This document shows, piece after piece, positions 22,135 through 32,384 of a stretch of DNA of 64,000 bases. Source of the DNA: Pestalotiopsis fici W106-1 (taxonomy: Eukaryota; Ascomycota; Sordariomycetes; Amphisphaeriales; Sporocadaceae); the NCBI RefSeq assembly GCF_000516985.1, contig NW_006917096.1, positions 3,147,606-3,211,605 on the forward strand, in the 5' to 3' direction. A program made the translations under genes and the position numbers. Each line of letters starts with the position of its first letter. The first letter of the stretch is position 1. The notes below the pieces were generated by a model. It saw only the letters and a list, made by a program, of their open reading frames with translations, was not told the DNA's origin and did no database searches.

Positions 22135-24350
22135 CTACCGCGCTGGTTCTATCGAGCTTTGGCTGCCATAATGATCATCGCCGTCGTGGTGTAGCGTTAC
22201 ACTGTTGAACTCCTCAAAAGGATCCACGATCTCGTTTCCTGGAGTTGCAAGTCCGCTGTCGAGAGGTACACCCTTGAGATTTGAGTTCCTGGTACCACTG
22301 ATATCGACGCTGTAACTCTCCTTCACATTTCTGAAGTTGATGGTCTCATTATCTTTGCTAATGTGAGGAATAATGGGCGGGGCCATGTGACGAATAAGGG
22401 CCCACTGCGTTGTACGGAAGAATGGATGCGCCTTGATGTCGGAGGCGCCAGCACGAGATCCCAATCGTCGAGTCTCGTCCTTGATGAGGAGCTTACGGAT
22501 CAAAGATTTACACAAACTATAGAGGTTAGCGCTTGAATGCGGTATATGATGATGGTGGCGGGCGATGAACTTACTTTGAGATTTGGGGCGCTCCTGTATG
22601 CTCTGGGAAGGGGATTTCCTCTCGGAGAATGTTTGCAAATGTCGCATTTCGGTTCTTACCCTTGAAAGGCGTAGTGCCATAAAGCATTTCATAGATGAGG
22701 ATACCAAGAGTCCACCAGTCCACGGCACTTGTGTGCCCACTGCCCTTGATCACTTCTGGCGCGATATACTCCTCAGTTCCCACAAAGGAGTTGGTGCGGA
22801 AATTGGCAATACACGATTTGGTGTCAATCGCAGGCATTGCTGAGGAATTTCCCTTTCCGCCCATGATCATGATCGGCTTGCCACCTGGGTCCGACTGTTT
22901 TGAAAGATCAAAGTCCGACAACATGATGTGTCCAGATTGGTGAAGCAAGATGTTCTCTGGCTTCAGATCACGGTAGATGAATCCCATGAGATGCAGGTAT
23001 TCCAACGCCGCGGTGACCTCGGCAGCATAAAAGCGCGCATCGTCTTCGGGAATGCACTTGCCAGGACGTGTCTGCAGTGCTCTGAAAAACTCTCCACCAC
23101 TGCAGTATTCCATGCATAGGTAGAGATAGTCCTCCGACTGGAAGGAGTGGTATAGTGTAACAATAAATGGATGATTGCTCGTAGCCAAAATCTCTTGCTC
23201 GGCGAGAGCTCTCTTGATCTTGTTTCTCTTGATCATTTCCTTTTTGCTCAACACTACATTGAGTTAGCATGGGATGAAACATGACAGAAGTAGAATTAGG
23301 CTTACCCTTCATCGCATATAGCCGGGAGCTCTTCTTTTCCCTCACCAAGTAAACTTTACCAACGTCACCCTTTCCAATGAGCTTTATTTTGTCAAAGCTC
23401 GAGGGACCGACTTCGACAGTGCGCACTTTGATGGAATTTGAGCTGTAGGTCCTCCGGAAGGCCAACGGGTTGAGACCGGGTGATGGCAGAGCACCGAGCC
23501 CGTCCTTATCAGGCACGGCAAGGCTTCCATTGTCGGTAGAAGCAGCCTTATCCACGAGACCAACAGCATCGGAGCTGTGCTCAAGTGGTTCTTTGCCGAG
23601 TTCGGCAGTCGCAGGGCGCTCACCATTGGGACCGCCTTTGGAAAAGAGGCCATGAGCATTTGGAGCACTTGCGACTTTTCGGAGTTTCCTTGCCAATTCT
23701 TCCTTTGTGGCTGTGGAGGCGTGCGCCTGTGCGCTGTCGGGGCCAGAAATCTTCAGGGACGGAGTATCAGGAGGACTTGGCGGGACAGCCAAATCATTGT
23801 GGTGCTGGAGAGCAGGTTGCCCTTGCAGAGCGTAGTAGGGGTTGGCGTGAGCAGTTGGACTCATGGCCTCATCGAGTGGATTGCCTTCGCTGGCCGTCGT
23901 CGTCGACCTAAGACGGCCGACGGTTGCGAAGAACTTGGTGTTCCGGTTCCCCTTATTCTTGGCATCATTGTGTTTTGGCGCGCCCGAGTCCTGATTCTTT
24001 TCAGAAGAGTGCGATGACTTTGAGTCGTTGTTGATTTTGAAGAAGTTCTTCAACTTCTGGTTGAAGTTGCCTCGCGGCGACTGTACGGACGGCATGGTGT
24101 TTTCGTCAAGATCGTCAGTGGAGTGAGTGTGGTGGTCATGCGCATGCCATGTTGCCAGTCGCTGTCTGATCCTCAAGTTGGCGAAGCGGCGGGCAGTCGA
24201 AGCAGTAGACGCAGGTGGCTGCTGCTGCTGCTGTTGATGATCGGGATGGGTTTGAGCGGCCAAAGGATGGTTAATCGGAGGCTCGGGCGGAGGAGGTTGC
24301 GTCGGCGAAGAAGCACGACTGCTGGAATTAGCAGCCGATGAGGACCCCAT
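22135..24350 (-). CDS. nrc-2: AGC-family Ser/Thr kinase, NRC-2/Fpk1/Kin82 type
   Basis: Three exons, 24350-23306, 23253-22575 and 22516-22135 (701 aa), all GT..AG and in frame. The N-terminal 310 residues are Ser/Pro/Gln-rich and disordered. The kinase domain starts at [18 protein letters not shown], is rebuilt across the first junction (LYAMK|VLSKKEM), and has the catalytic loop YRDLKPEN (about 442-449) and DFD in place of DFG (SDFDLSKQS, about 461-469). It also has the long insert before the activation segment ([22 protein letters not shown]) that marks this subfamily. Second junction: [17 protein letters not shown]. Neurospora NRC-2 represses premature conidiation; the yeast relatives Fpk1/Fpk2 phosphorylate P4-ATPase flippases at the plasma membrane. 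The C-terminus ends with an AGC extension containing DPFEEFNSV. Confidence 0.95.
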
Positions 24351-26544
24351 GGTCGATCAATGGCTCGTGAGTGGTCCTGGGCGTTCTGGGACCTCTGGCC
24401 CTTAGGCAAAGCAGGGCCAAGCGGCTTGGCCGGGCTTTGTGAGCGAGCGGTGCTTGACCTGCTTGGTAATAGTGATTTTTGTCTGCCTCAGGCCGGGAGC
24501 AAGGTACAAAGTGGTAGTAGTTTCGCTTGTCCAGAAGGGGGCGCGGGCTAGCCTGTCAGTGGCCGACAGACGAACAAACTTGAGCACCCAGACAGTCTAC
24601 AGACGGACAAGGTGACCAGGGGTTGGGGCAGACGAACGACGGGAAACGGTGCCAGGCTCGGAGAGCTTTCCCCTTTCCCTTCCACACTCGCTGATGGTGT
24701 CTGAATCGGGTTGCATGTACGTAGGATGTATGCTTGCTCGTTCGCCAAGGTACCGGCGGGTACTTCGGAGGTTGCTGGAGGAGAACAATAGAGGGGCCAA
24801 CTAAGCGACAGAAGGAGCCTAGACAAGTAGAGGACCTGAAGCTAAGGGGAAGGCCAGCTCGCGACGGAGCAGTCTTTACCCAGTCAGCGCAGACTGAGTG
24901 AGGTGTGAGAGAGAACAGGCGTGCGTGCGGTAATGATGTTTGATTCTCCACGCAGTTTCTGTCATAAGGACAGGGCAAATTTCGAAGGGGGAAAGAAAAT
25001 AAAAAGCTGTAATGATATGAAAGCTGTAAATGAAAAAAGAAAATACCGCCCCGACGATGAACCGATCTAGGTTCGATTTCATGCAATTCCCACGCCCAGT
25101 CTTCCAGGCCACATACAAAGGATCCTGGGCCGTGTGTTTGTTTTAAGGTCCATCCACAGCGTATCGGCACAATTGATTGGTATGTATTTAGAGATGCGCT
25201 GGCCAAGAGGTAAACTGACTGGCAACAAGCCCATCCTTTTTTCAATTGCCAGGCCATGTGTAACCAACTACATACTACTTGAGGTAACTAAAAGCAAATG
25301 TACCTACAGTTTGTAATTATGAGGTATGTACCTGTCCAGGGGGCCAGCTCAAGGTCACGAATTGCTAATGGGGTCAGCGCTATCGTGTCATTTCCCCACC
25401 AACAGGCGATGTCCCAGACTGCTACCGCCCGCTGGGTGGCTTTTCGCTGTTGCTGATGTCCACCATCTGCCATGTCCCAGTGGTCCCCCGTTTTCCAAAA
25501 CGTCACCGGGGCTCTGCAAATGTCGCCGCGTCGCGAGATGGATCTCGTTATTATCAATCATGATTTCATTGCGTCCTCTCAAATCTAACGTCAGAGGCTC
25601 CCATGGCGCAGCAAACCGCTTTCGTGCCAACCATGCTGCTTTTACTTTGGGCTGTGTAGGAATCTGTAGTGTACACCATATGGCTCGTATACGTTTCTTT
25701 GCTTCCTTCTTTTGTTGTCAAGCAAGTTTGATGTCTTTGCCGCGTAAGAGTCCAACAATGAGGCTTTCCTCCCACTAAAAACAAGGTTGCCTTCCCCAAT
25801 GATTGCCACTGCCGCGCGTGGCCGACCCTATTTGCACTTCTAAAGTACTAGCCCACGTAGCTTGTATACACGTCTTCATGTCTAGAACGTCGGACTGCCC
25901 CATGCCGTCAGGCTGAAAGAGCCCGTTCATGCAAAAAGGATCACTGGTGTACATTGTACCCAGCATGAACCACGACAGAGCGATCCATTGCATTGCTTGG
26001 ATGGAAGAAAGAACAAGAAACAAAAAAGATACGCGTTTCATAATGCGTACCTATCTATGTAGCCCGCTCCTGGTGCGGCTCAAAGTCCAGAAACTCTCAT
26101 TTAGTGATTAATGACGCCGAAGAAAACCTTGATCAATCTTCCCCCTGATGATTATCGAAACGAACTGCACGTGCCTGCGAGAGGCTCAAACGGTGGACGT
26201 CGTGTATGAGGCTATGCCGCAAAGGTAATGTGAAGAGAGCAGAAGCCTGGGGAGACATTTCCCCGGAATGACACGGGCTTCTTTTTGTTCCTGAAATATA
26301 AGCTTGGGGTGCAGACGGGGACGAATCGATCAAATGCCGTGTTAGTCCAATGTCTCATTTCCCTAGCATGGCTGTCATCTGAATATGTGCCATTACAACC
26401 ATCATGTATAAAATTGCGAAGCCTCGTTTGATTCCGGAAATGCTTATTGAAGGCAGCAAATCCCATGTATGACATTTTCCAGCGCAAATTGCCGTACGTT
26501 TGTAACCTGTTTTATGGCAGTCATGATTTGTATTGTAAAAAGCT
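24351..26544. other. Intergenic region, probable long 5' leader of the kinase gene
   Basis: About 2.2 kb. The kinase-proximal part contains only overlapping low-quality frames and is likely promoter and 5' UTR. One small frame with a hydrophobic start (25775-26041, minus) is listed separately. Confidence 0.45.
25775..26041 (-). CDS. Weak candidate: small signal-peptide-bearing cysteine protein
   Basis: ATG-initiated 88-aa frame starting MKRVSFLFLVLSSIQAMQW, which has the positive n-region and hydrophobic core of a secretion signal. A second hydrophobic stretch follows, and then three spaced cysteines (PFCMNG, KTCIQ, QPCF-stop). It has no homologue I recognise, and the flanking region looks non-coding. 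It could be a small secreted protein or a chance frame. Confidence 0.22.
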   Translation of the reverse strand: MKRVSFLFLVLSSIQAMQWIALSWFMLGTMYTSDPFCMNGLFQPDGMGQSDVLDMKTCIQATWASTLEVQIGSATRGSGNHWGRQPCF

Positions 26545-28160
26545 TTAGCTTGCCCTTTGATTAACAAGTCGTGCAGGAGGAGGCATTTCTTGGCCTAATA
26601 GCTGTAATCTATGTTCCTGATCCGTGGGCGCATTCTCCTCCGCTTGCCTCCGGATGTCGCTGAGCATCCTTTTCCGGTCCAGCGTTGCTTGCTGATCATC
26701 AAATTGTTGGTCACGAATACTGGGCGTGACCTGTTGTCCGTCCTCAAAGAAGAGGTAACGCGGAAGTTCTTCCGAGTCGATATCCTTTTTTAATTCCTCG
26801 ATGCCGCGATTTTGAATGCCGTCCCCCATATGCCAAGAGTATGGTATGAGATGCTTCTGTTCCATGTGGGAGGTCCACGCCTCTTCGTCTTGGAATGTTA
26901 CGGGTTCCGATTGAGCAGAGCATTTGCCCCATCGGCATATGCAAGAACCCGATTCATAGCTGTGGACGATAAACACATGCCGGCGCAGTGTGTCAAGATT
27001 TTGCAGCTCAGCGGGACACCTGCCGCTGGCAGTCGTGGGATACAGCTGCGGATCGTGCCATTCGCAGCCAAAGGAAATAAATTTGGGCTTTGTTTGCAAG
27101 TAAATCTCTCTGATAGATAAAGGCGGGGCCTTGGGTGGTCGTCCACGCCTTTTAATTGCCGTTCCAGGTCCACTGCCCGTTCCGGGAGTACCGCTTCCCG
27201 ACGTGGTGGCCGTGACTGTAACTTGGGGTACTATCGTGTCATGTGTAAGCAAAGAACAGCGCGCCAGTCAGGTTACCCTGTAGCGGCTACGGTATCAAAC
27301 TACTCACCAATTCTTGAGCCTTTGGGTGGCCTTCCGCGACCCCGCTTCTTCGGTTGACCTAGGTCATGATCTCGTATCTCCTGGTCCATGATTGCAATTG
27401 CCCGCGACATCTCGTCAGAAAATGGCTTGGGCGCCTGCCGGGCCCTCAAGCGACCATCTCCCATGATTTTTTGCTCATGTGTTGAAGAGCTGCTGTGGGT
27501 CGAATGAAGAGTTCGCTGTTTGCCTAGTTTGGCCTTTTTTGAAATGTGCAGATGTGGTGATGTTTCACCCGCAGCTCGGCCTGAGCCCTGGTGGTTTTTC
27601 CTCGTGAACTGAAGCGCTACCGTTGGCGCCGCTGCCATTCCATCGGCTCCTTCCACAGGTGCTTCTATAAATTCCGTCGTGTCTAATTCCCTCTCGTGTT
27701 GGTCTCCAAGGATGTCGTTTGTCGCAAGTTCGTCCATGGACTCTTCGTCATTTTCATCCAAATGTCGCTTGAACTCGCCCCTGCGGCGAATATGCTCTGA
27801 ACCTCCAACGTTTTCATCGGTGTTGTTTTCGTGAACACCATTGTGTGCAGGTATGTCCATTTGATCATCGTACATCTCCATATTATTCATACCCATCTCG
27901 ATGCCGTAGGAATATCCCTCAGCCTGCTTGCCTTTGGCGTCAAGAGGGGATGCTTCAACCCTTTCATCGTCGACCTCCAGTGGGTATTCCCCGATTCCTT
28001 CCATTTCAGCGTTATAGGGATCTTCCACAACATCCACGACATCGACTCCTTCCTCGTCGGTCTCTTCAACCATGCCATCGTCGAAATACATATTATAGTC
28101 ATCCAGCCGTACCGTAGTCATTGCACCGACTCTAGTTGGTAGAGGGGAGTATTTAAGCAA
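26545..28160 (-). CDS. AT-hook / C2H2-like zinc-finger nuclear protein
   Basis: Two exons, 28160-27308 and 27230-26545 (512 aa); the 77-nt intron (gtgagt..gatag) joins SRI to VPQVTVT in frame. Start is 28160, or 28121 if the second ATG (MTTVRLDDYNMYF) is used. The first half is acidic. Two AT-hook cores flank the intron: KKRGRGRPPKG just before it and KRRGRPPK just after it. The second half has two finger-like units: C-x16-C..H-x4-H in FGCEWHDPQ..RCPAELQNLDTLRRHVFIVH, and C-x5-C..H-x4-H in ICRWGKCSAQ..WTSHMEQKH. The architecture suggests DNA binding at AT-rich minor grooves and a chromatin or transcription role (inference). I do not recognise a characterised orthologue. Confidence 0.88.
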
Positions 28161-29088
28161 GACTTTATAATTACTTCGCTCGATAAATTATTCCTCCAGA
28201 AAAGTCTTGCAGTGAATGCACAACAAATTTTATTGGTTTGTATTTAAAAGTTTTGGTGATACAATGAAAATAAAATAAAGAAAGAAGTAAGGAAGATAAA
28301 TGTGTAATTTGGGGAGGTGTGTAAATTCCACGAGTTGCATACGGTCGCGTAGCGCGTCTCTTTCTCCACTATATGCATATCCTGCTTAAATGGGCCGTAA
28401 TTTTTTTTTTCTTTAAATCGATTTGTCTTGTATTAAACTTAACTTATACGAGATGAAAAAAATAAATCTCAAGACAAGAATATCTATCAAAAAGTTAATA
28501 TACGTATGGATTGATCTTCACCCAAAGACTTTGAATATGAAATATTAGATTGCAACCGATACCTTTCATGTACCCCTTGTTTGACTGAGGCGAGGACGAC
28601 TTACATGACTTGCACGTTGAAAGGAATGATGTCCCTATTTACTCCAATATAGCCAGTATCCATTGTCGCCCATCATGAATGTCCACTGTCTTCTTGAATT
28701 ATGCTTTGAGCCATTATAATAGAACAAATCACATGAAGAAGAAGAAGAGATCATAGAGGTACTGTTGCTGTGGACTTGACTATTCATATATAATCACGAT
28801 CATGATCATTCTTGTTATGATCATGTTTCACGGTAAATGTGTAGACTCTAATTCCAAAATAGCTGGGTTGCAGATATGTCCGACGGCTTGCCTGTTGTTC
28901 TGCCCAGCTCCTCTCGGAGGGGCAACAGAAAATAGCCGCACAAGAGCATATCTGCTTGGCATAGAATCAGTGCCCAGCTATAGATCGAGCAATGACTTCT
29001 TTTTGGCTTCCTTTCTCGGCTTGCCGCTGGTCATGTAACTCTGCTTTTAGACGCCATCACTTCGAAAGCCTGAAATTGAGCGGCCACA
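28161..29088. other. AT-rich intergenic region
   Basis: About 930 bp, strongly AT-rich between about 28200 and 28800 compared with flanking genes, with T-rich and A-rich runs and repeated GATCAT units near 28797-28825. No coding signal. It is the promoter side of the AT-hook gene and the 3' flank of the Tma46 gene. Confidence 0.5.
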
Positions 29089-30184
29089 TCATGCGACATC
29101 GTTGGCGTCTTCTGTGCTTGCTTCGACTCCATCAACACCCATTCGCTCCTCCTCCTTCTTCTGGCGCAGGGCCTCCGTTTCGTTTCGCATTTTCTCCAGG
29201 TTCCAGGCATCGTCGTTGTCGTCATCATCGGAGCTTTCCTCCTCCTCCTGGAAACGCCAGTCGCCACTCTCAAAGAGTGCACGACCAGTAGCCTCCTTGG
29301 CTTTCCGTGCTTGCTCCTCGGCAGCCTTCTTATCCATGCGCTCCTTCTTCCATTTGGCGAAGGACTCTGGCGTCACTGGTGTCAGCGTACCAGTCAACTT
29401 GTGCCTCTCCGATTCCAAGAACTCTTCGAGTGTGAGTGTCTTCAGAGGAGACTTGTCCAGCAGAGCCTTCTCAGCCGCACGCTGTTCCTTGGTCTTGAGG
29501 ACGAAGCTGGTGATAATATCAGCATATCTGTGTGATGGCGCATAGAGAAGAGAATACATACCCAGGTGGTAAGGCGTGTTTGTACTTGCACTGATCGCCG
29601 CCGTTCGGGCATATCCAGAACCAACCATACTTGCCATCCTCAATGGCCGAGATGAAGAACTTGCAAACCTTGTCGGTAGTAGTCTGCTGATTGCCCTTCT
29701 TGGAGAGAACGACCTTTCGTAGCTTCTCCTCATCCCAGTCATCGGACGTCTCCTTCTTCTTATTTTCTTCTTCTTCGGCTCTACCGTCTGTGTAGAGGTT
29801 CTTCTTCTCCGTCTTGCGCTCAATGGAAAGATCGTGGGAGAACTTGCACTTCTTGCCCTTCTCGCAGTCGCCCTTTTTGTAGAATATGCATACAACAGTC
29901 TTGGGGTCGACACCAAAAGGAACCTTCTGTATTTGCGCCGGCTTGTTGAGCAGCAGGGCAGCCTCGGCGCGAGCCTCTTCGGCGGCCTTCTTCTCTCGGG
30001 CTTTTGCCTCTTGCTGTGCCTTTTTCTTCTGAGCATCGGCACTGTTGCTCATGGACGACTGAATCTGCTTAATTTGCTTCTGGGCCGCTCCTCCCTTCTT
30101 GTTCTTCATACCAAAGGTCTTGTCATCGAGCACCTTGCCAGCGGCGGGCTTCTTGCCCTTTTCTTCCTTGCCCTTTGGCGCCAT
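29089..30184 (-). CDS. tma46: Tma46/DFRP1-type CCCH zinc-finger translation factor
   Basis: Two exons, 30184-29562 and 29527-29089, with a 34-nt gap in the model (gtatgt..cacag) that restores LPPGYADIITSFVLKTKEQ; 353 aa. The intron is very short and should be checked against transcripts, but both borders are consensus and the resulting protein matches the family. Domains: a lysine/alanine-rich N-terminus (MAPKGKEEKGKKP), a first CCCH finger (CIFYKKGDCEKGKKCKFSH), and a second, longer finger (VCKFFISAIEDG..CPNGGDQCKYKH). The DFRP tail follows (LEEFLESERHKL..TPVTPESFAKWKKERMDKK) with an acidic GDWRFQEEEESSDDDD segment. Tma46 binds and stabilises the DRG-family GTPase Rbg1 and associates with translating ribosomes in the cytoplasm. 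It is divergent to OST4. Confidence 0.93.
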
Positions 30185-30933
30185 GTTTGCGGCGGCACGA
30201 GGTGCGACGGTTTGGAGTAGTGACGAGTGGTAGGATCAATCGACCGATGGACTTGGTCTGTGAAATATAGATAACTCGAAATTGCCTCTTTTGCGACCAC
30301 TTCGCTGTGCAATTCCGTCCGTCGGGACCTGGCTTTCTGCCTTTAAGTGAGGCAAGTTTCAATCGATCCCAGTGATAAATGGTGGACTGCTAGTGGGCGA
30401 TGTGGGGGCTTTGGTGGGATGCAGAGCCTGTAAAGCCCAAATGAAAGATCACTGGAGGGGTTTCGAGAAAGCTACGTCACATGATGCTTTCGAAGAAAAA
30501 AAATTGACTTGGAGGAGTAGACACAAGGCCGGGCACGGGCACGGGCCACTGGTCGTGTGCAGAGGCACTCCAGCGCCTCCACAGCCACAAATTCTCAAGG
30601 TAGTTCCCCCAGCCCATTCAGTGTTATCGCCGACGCTGGGGGGTACGTACTCCATTACTCCATGCTGGCTAATGTATTAACTGATGCCCATATCAAGCTC
30701 CAGCTGGCCTTTCAAACATATTACAGAAGCTGCATCACACGCAGGCGGTACACAACCAGTCCACACATTCAACAACGGCACTCATCGCCTCGTTCGTATT
30801 TCGATCTCAATTCACCCCGCTCTCTCTGAGGTGAGATCTGCTGTCGCATAATGCCTATGCATTCAACTGACCATTTCTGCAGTTTCTTGCGCCGTAACAC
30901 TTCTTTCAATCCGCCGAACACAAAACCGCGACA
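30185..30933. promoter_or_regulatory. Shared divergent promoter of tma46 and OST4, with probable OST4 leader intron
   Basis: 749 bp between two divergent starts. On the plus strand, a 52-nt segment at 30831-30882 has a consensus donor (gtgaga), a branch-like aactgac and a pyrimidine-rich acceptor (tttctgcag). It looks like a 5' UTR intron of OST4, and its removal would take out an upstream ATG (30851-30853). Confidence 0.5.
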
Positions 30934-31122
30934 ATGATTTCCGACGACGAACTGTACCGACTTGCCATCTTCCTTGGCTCCGTCGCCATGGTACTCATTG
31001 TTTTGTACCACTTCTTTGAGGTCAATTCTACCAACAGCGCTCTTGCAGAGAAGGCAACGGCCGCCAAGCCAGCACAACAAGCTCCAGCAGTCGGAAAGTC
31101 ATCAGGCGTTGCAAAGTCATGA
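30934..31122 (+). CDS. OST4: Oligosaccharyltransferase subunit Ost4
   Basis: 62-aa single-pass membrane mini-protein starting MISDDELYRLAIFLGSVAM, which matches the yeast Ost4 start (MISDEQL.. LAI) and has the single hydrophobic helix at about residues 9-28, continuing into VLYHFFEVN. Ost4 stabilises the Stt3-Ost3/6 module of the oligosaccharyltransferase complex in the ER membrane (N-glycosylation). The Ala/Lys-rich extension after residue 30 is longer than the 36-aa yeast protein and is typical of filamentous-fungal versions. It is easily missed because of its size. Confidence 0.93.
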   Translation: MISDDELYRLAIFLGSVAMVLIVLYHFFEVNSTNSALAEKATAAKPAQQAPAVGKSSGVAKS

Positions 31123-32384
31123 AGTCCCATTGCGGGGATTGGCGATGGAAGGATAATCACAAAGAAGCGAGGCGTGAATCATGATTGCGAGCCAGAGTGC
31201 TCGAGGATTGTATATGGATGTGCCGCACAAGATGCATTTCGTGCGCAAACAGCAGCGGATTGCACATACTCATCGGAACCAAAAATGATACGGATGTTAT
31301 GGCCATACTTGCAATGCGGCAAATAACTGGAGGCTGAGCCCATGACGGCACAATCACGACTATACTTGTGCACAATACACAATAAATCAAATCAAGGACG
31401 AAATATTTCCCATTGCGCATTGTTGTATAAGCTAGAAGTGATGCACCAGTGATGTCTTGGCGCAGCTATCCAGATGGAAGCATTGTGAAATCATGCCCAC
31501 ATGTCTCGAACTCATCAGCACCAAACTGAATGATTTTTTCCTACAATGTGATTAACAGTACCTAGATTACTTCTCACCGTAAAACATTACTACTACCTGC
31601 TCTTGGAAACCAAAACCGCAATGCTGAAGCTTGTGAACGAATTATCGACCTCAATGTACCTACACAAACGGTCGATAATAGGGACCTTCACTTCGACACG
31701 CAAGCTAAGAGCTGATAAGTCGGATCGGGACTAGTGTCTGACTTCCCCTGATGGCTGATCTGGCCGACGCGCCAAAGTCCCACTTTTATCGGTGTCGGCT
31801 CACTGCCCCGTTTTCCTTTTGCCTGCGGCTGCCTTGACCCTTTCCTGCACTTTTCGCGACGTCCATCTCACCCCATCCATCTCGTTTGCGCTTGTCCCAT
31901 CACCCAGCTTCAGCTCCTCCACTCCCAACCATCATCCATCATCCACACCTTTGGACTTCACTTCTCCCCACAGAAATCCAGTCCATCACCGCGTGTTTCT
32001 TTGTGCCGTCATCGTATTCTTTTCAATCCCGCGAGTGAGAATATTGTCTTCTTGTTTATTTTCCCCGCCACTATCCACTTCTGCGACATAGCCAACTTGC
32101 GTCGCCGCTTCTGTCCATCTCGCGCCTGACGAGTGCCGACAGTTTTTCTCGTACTTCTTTTGCCGAACAAAACGGGATCGCTTTAATTCTCAAACCAGCT
32201 GCCAAACTACAGGAACGCGCCTCAAGCGGAGCGTCTCCCACAAGTTTTCACATTCTTCAGTGTACCGATCAATTCACGAGGTCCTCCCGACTCCCGTTAG
32301 CTCGTGCGCAACCTCGCCGACGCGCATTCATCAGCCATCCACTGATTGATCTATCCACACAAACCATCACACTTCACAGCCAAG
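31123..32384. other. Intergenic region upstream of the Yra1-like gene
   Basis: About 1.26 kb. The last 500 bp are pyrimidine-rich and contain repeated ccatc and ccaccc units, consistent with a strong housekeeping promoter and leader for the downstream mRNA-export gene. The frame at 31792-32091 in this region is Pro/Ser/Phe-rich low complexity and looks non-coding. Confidence 0.5.
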
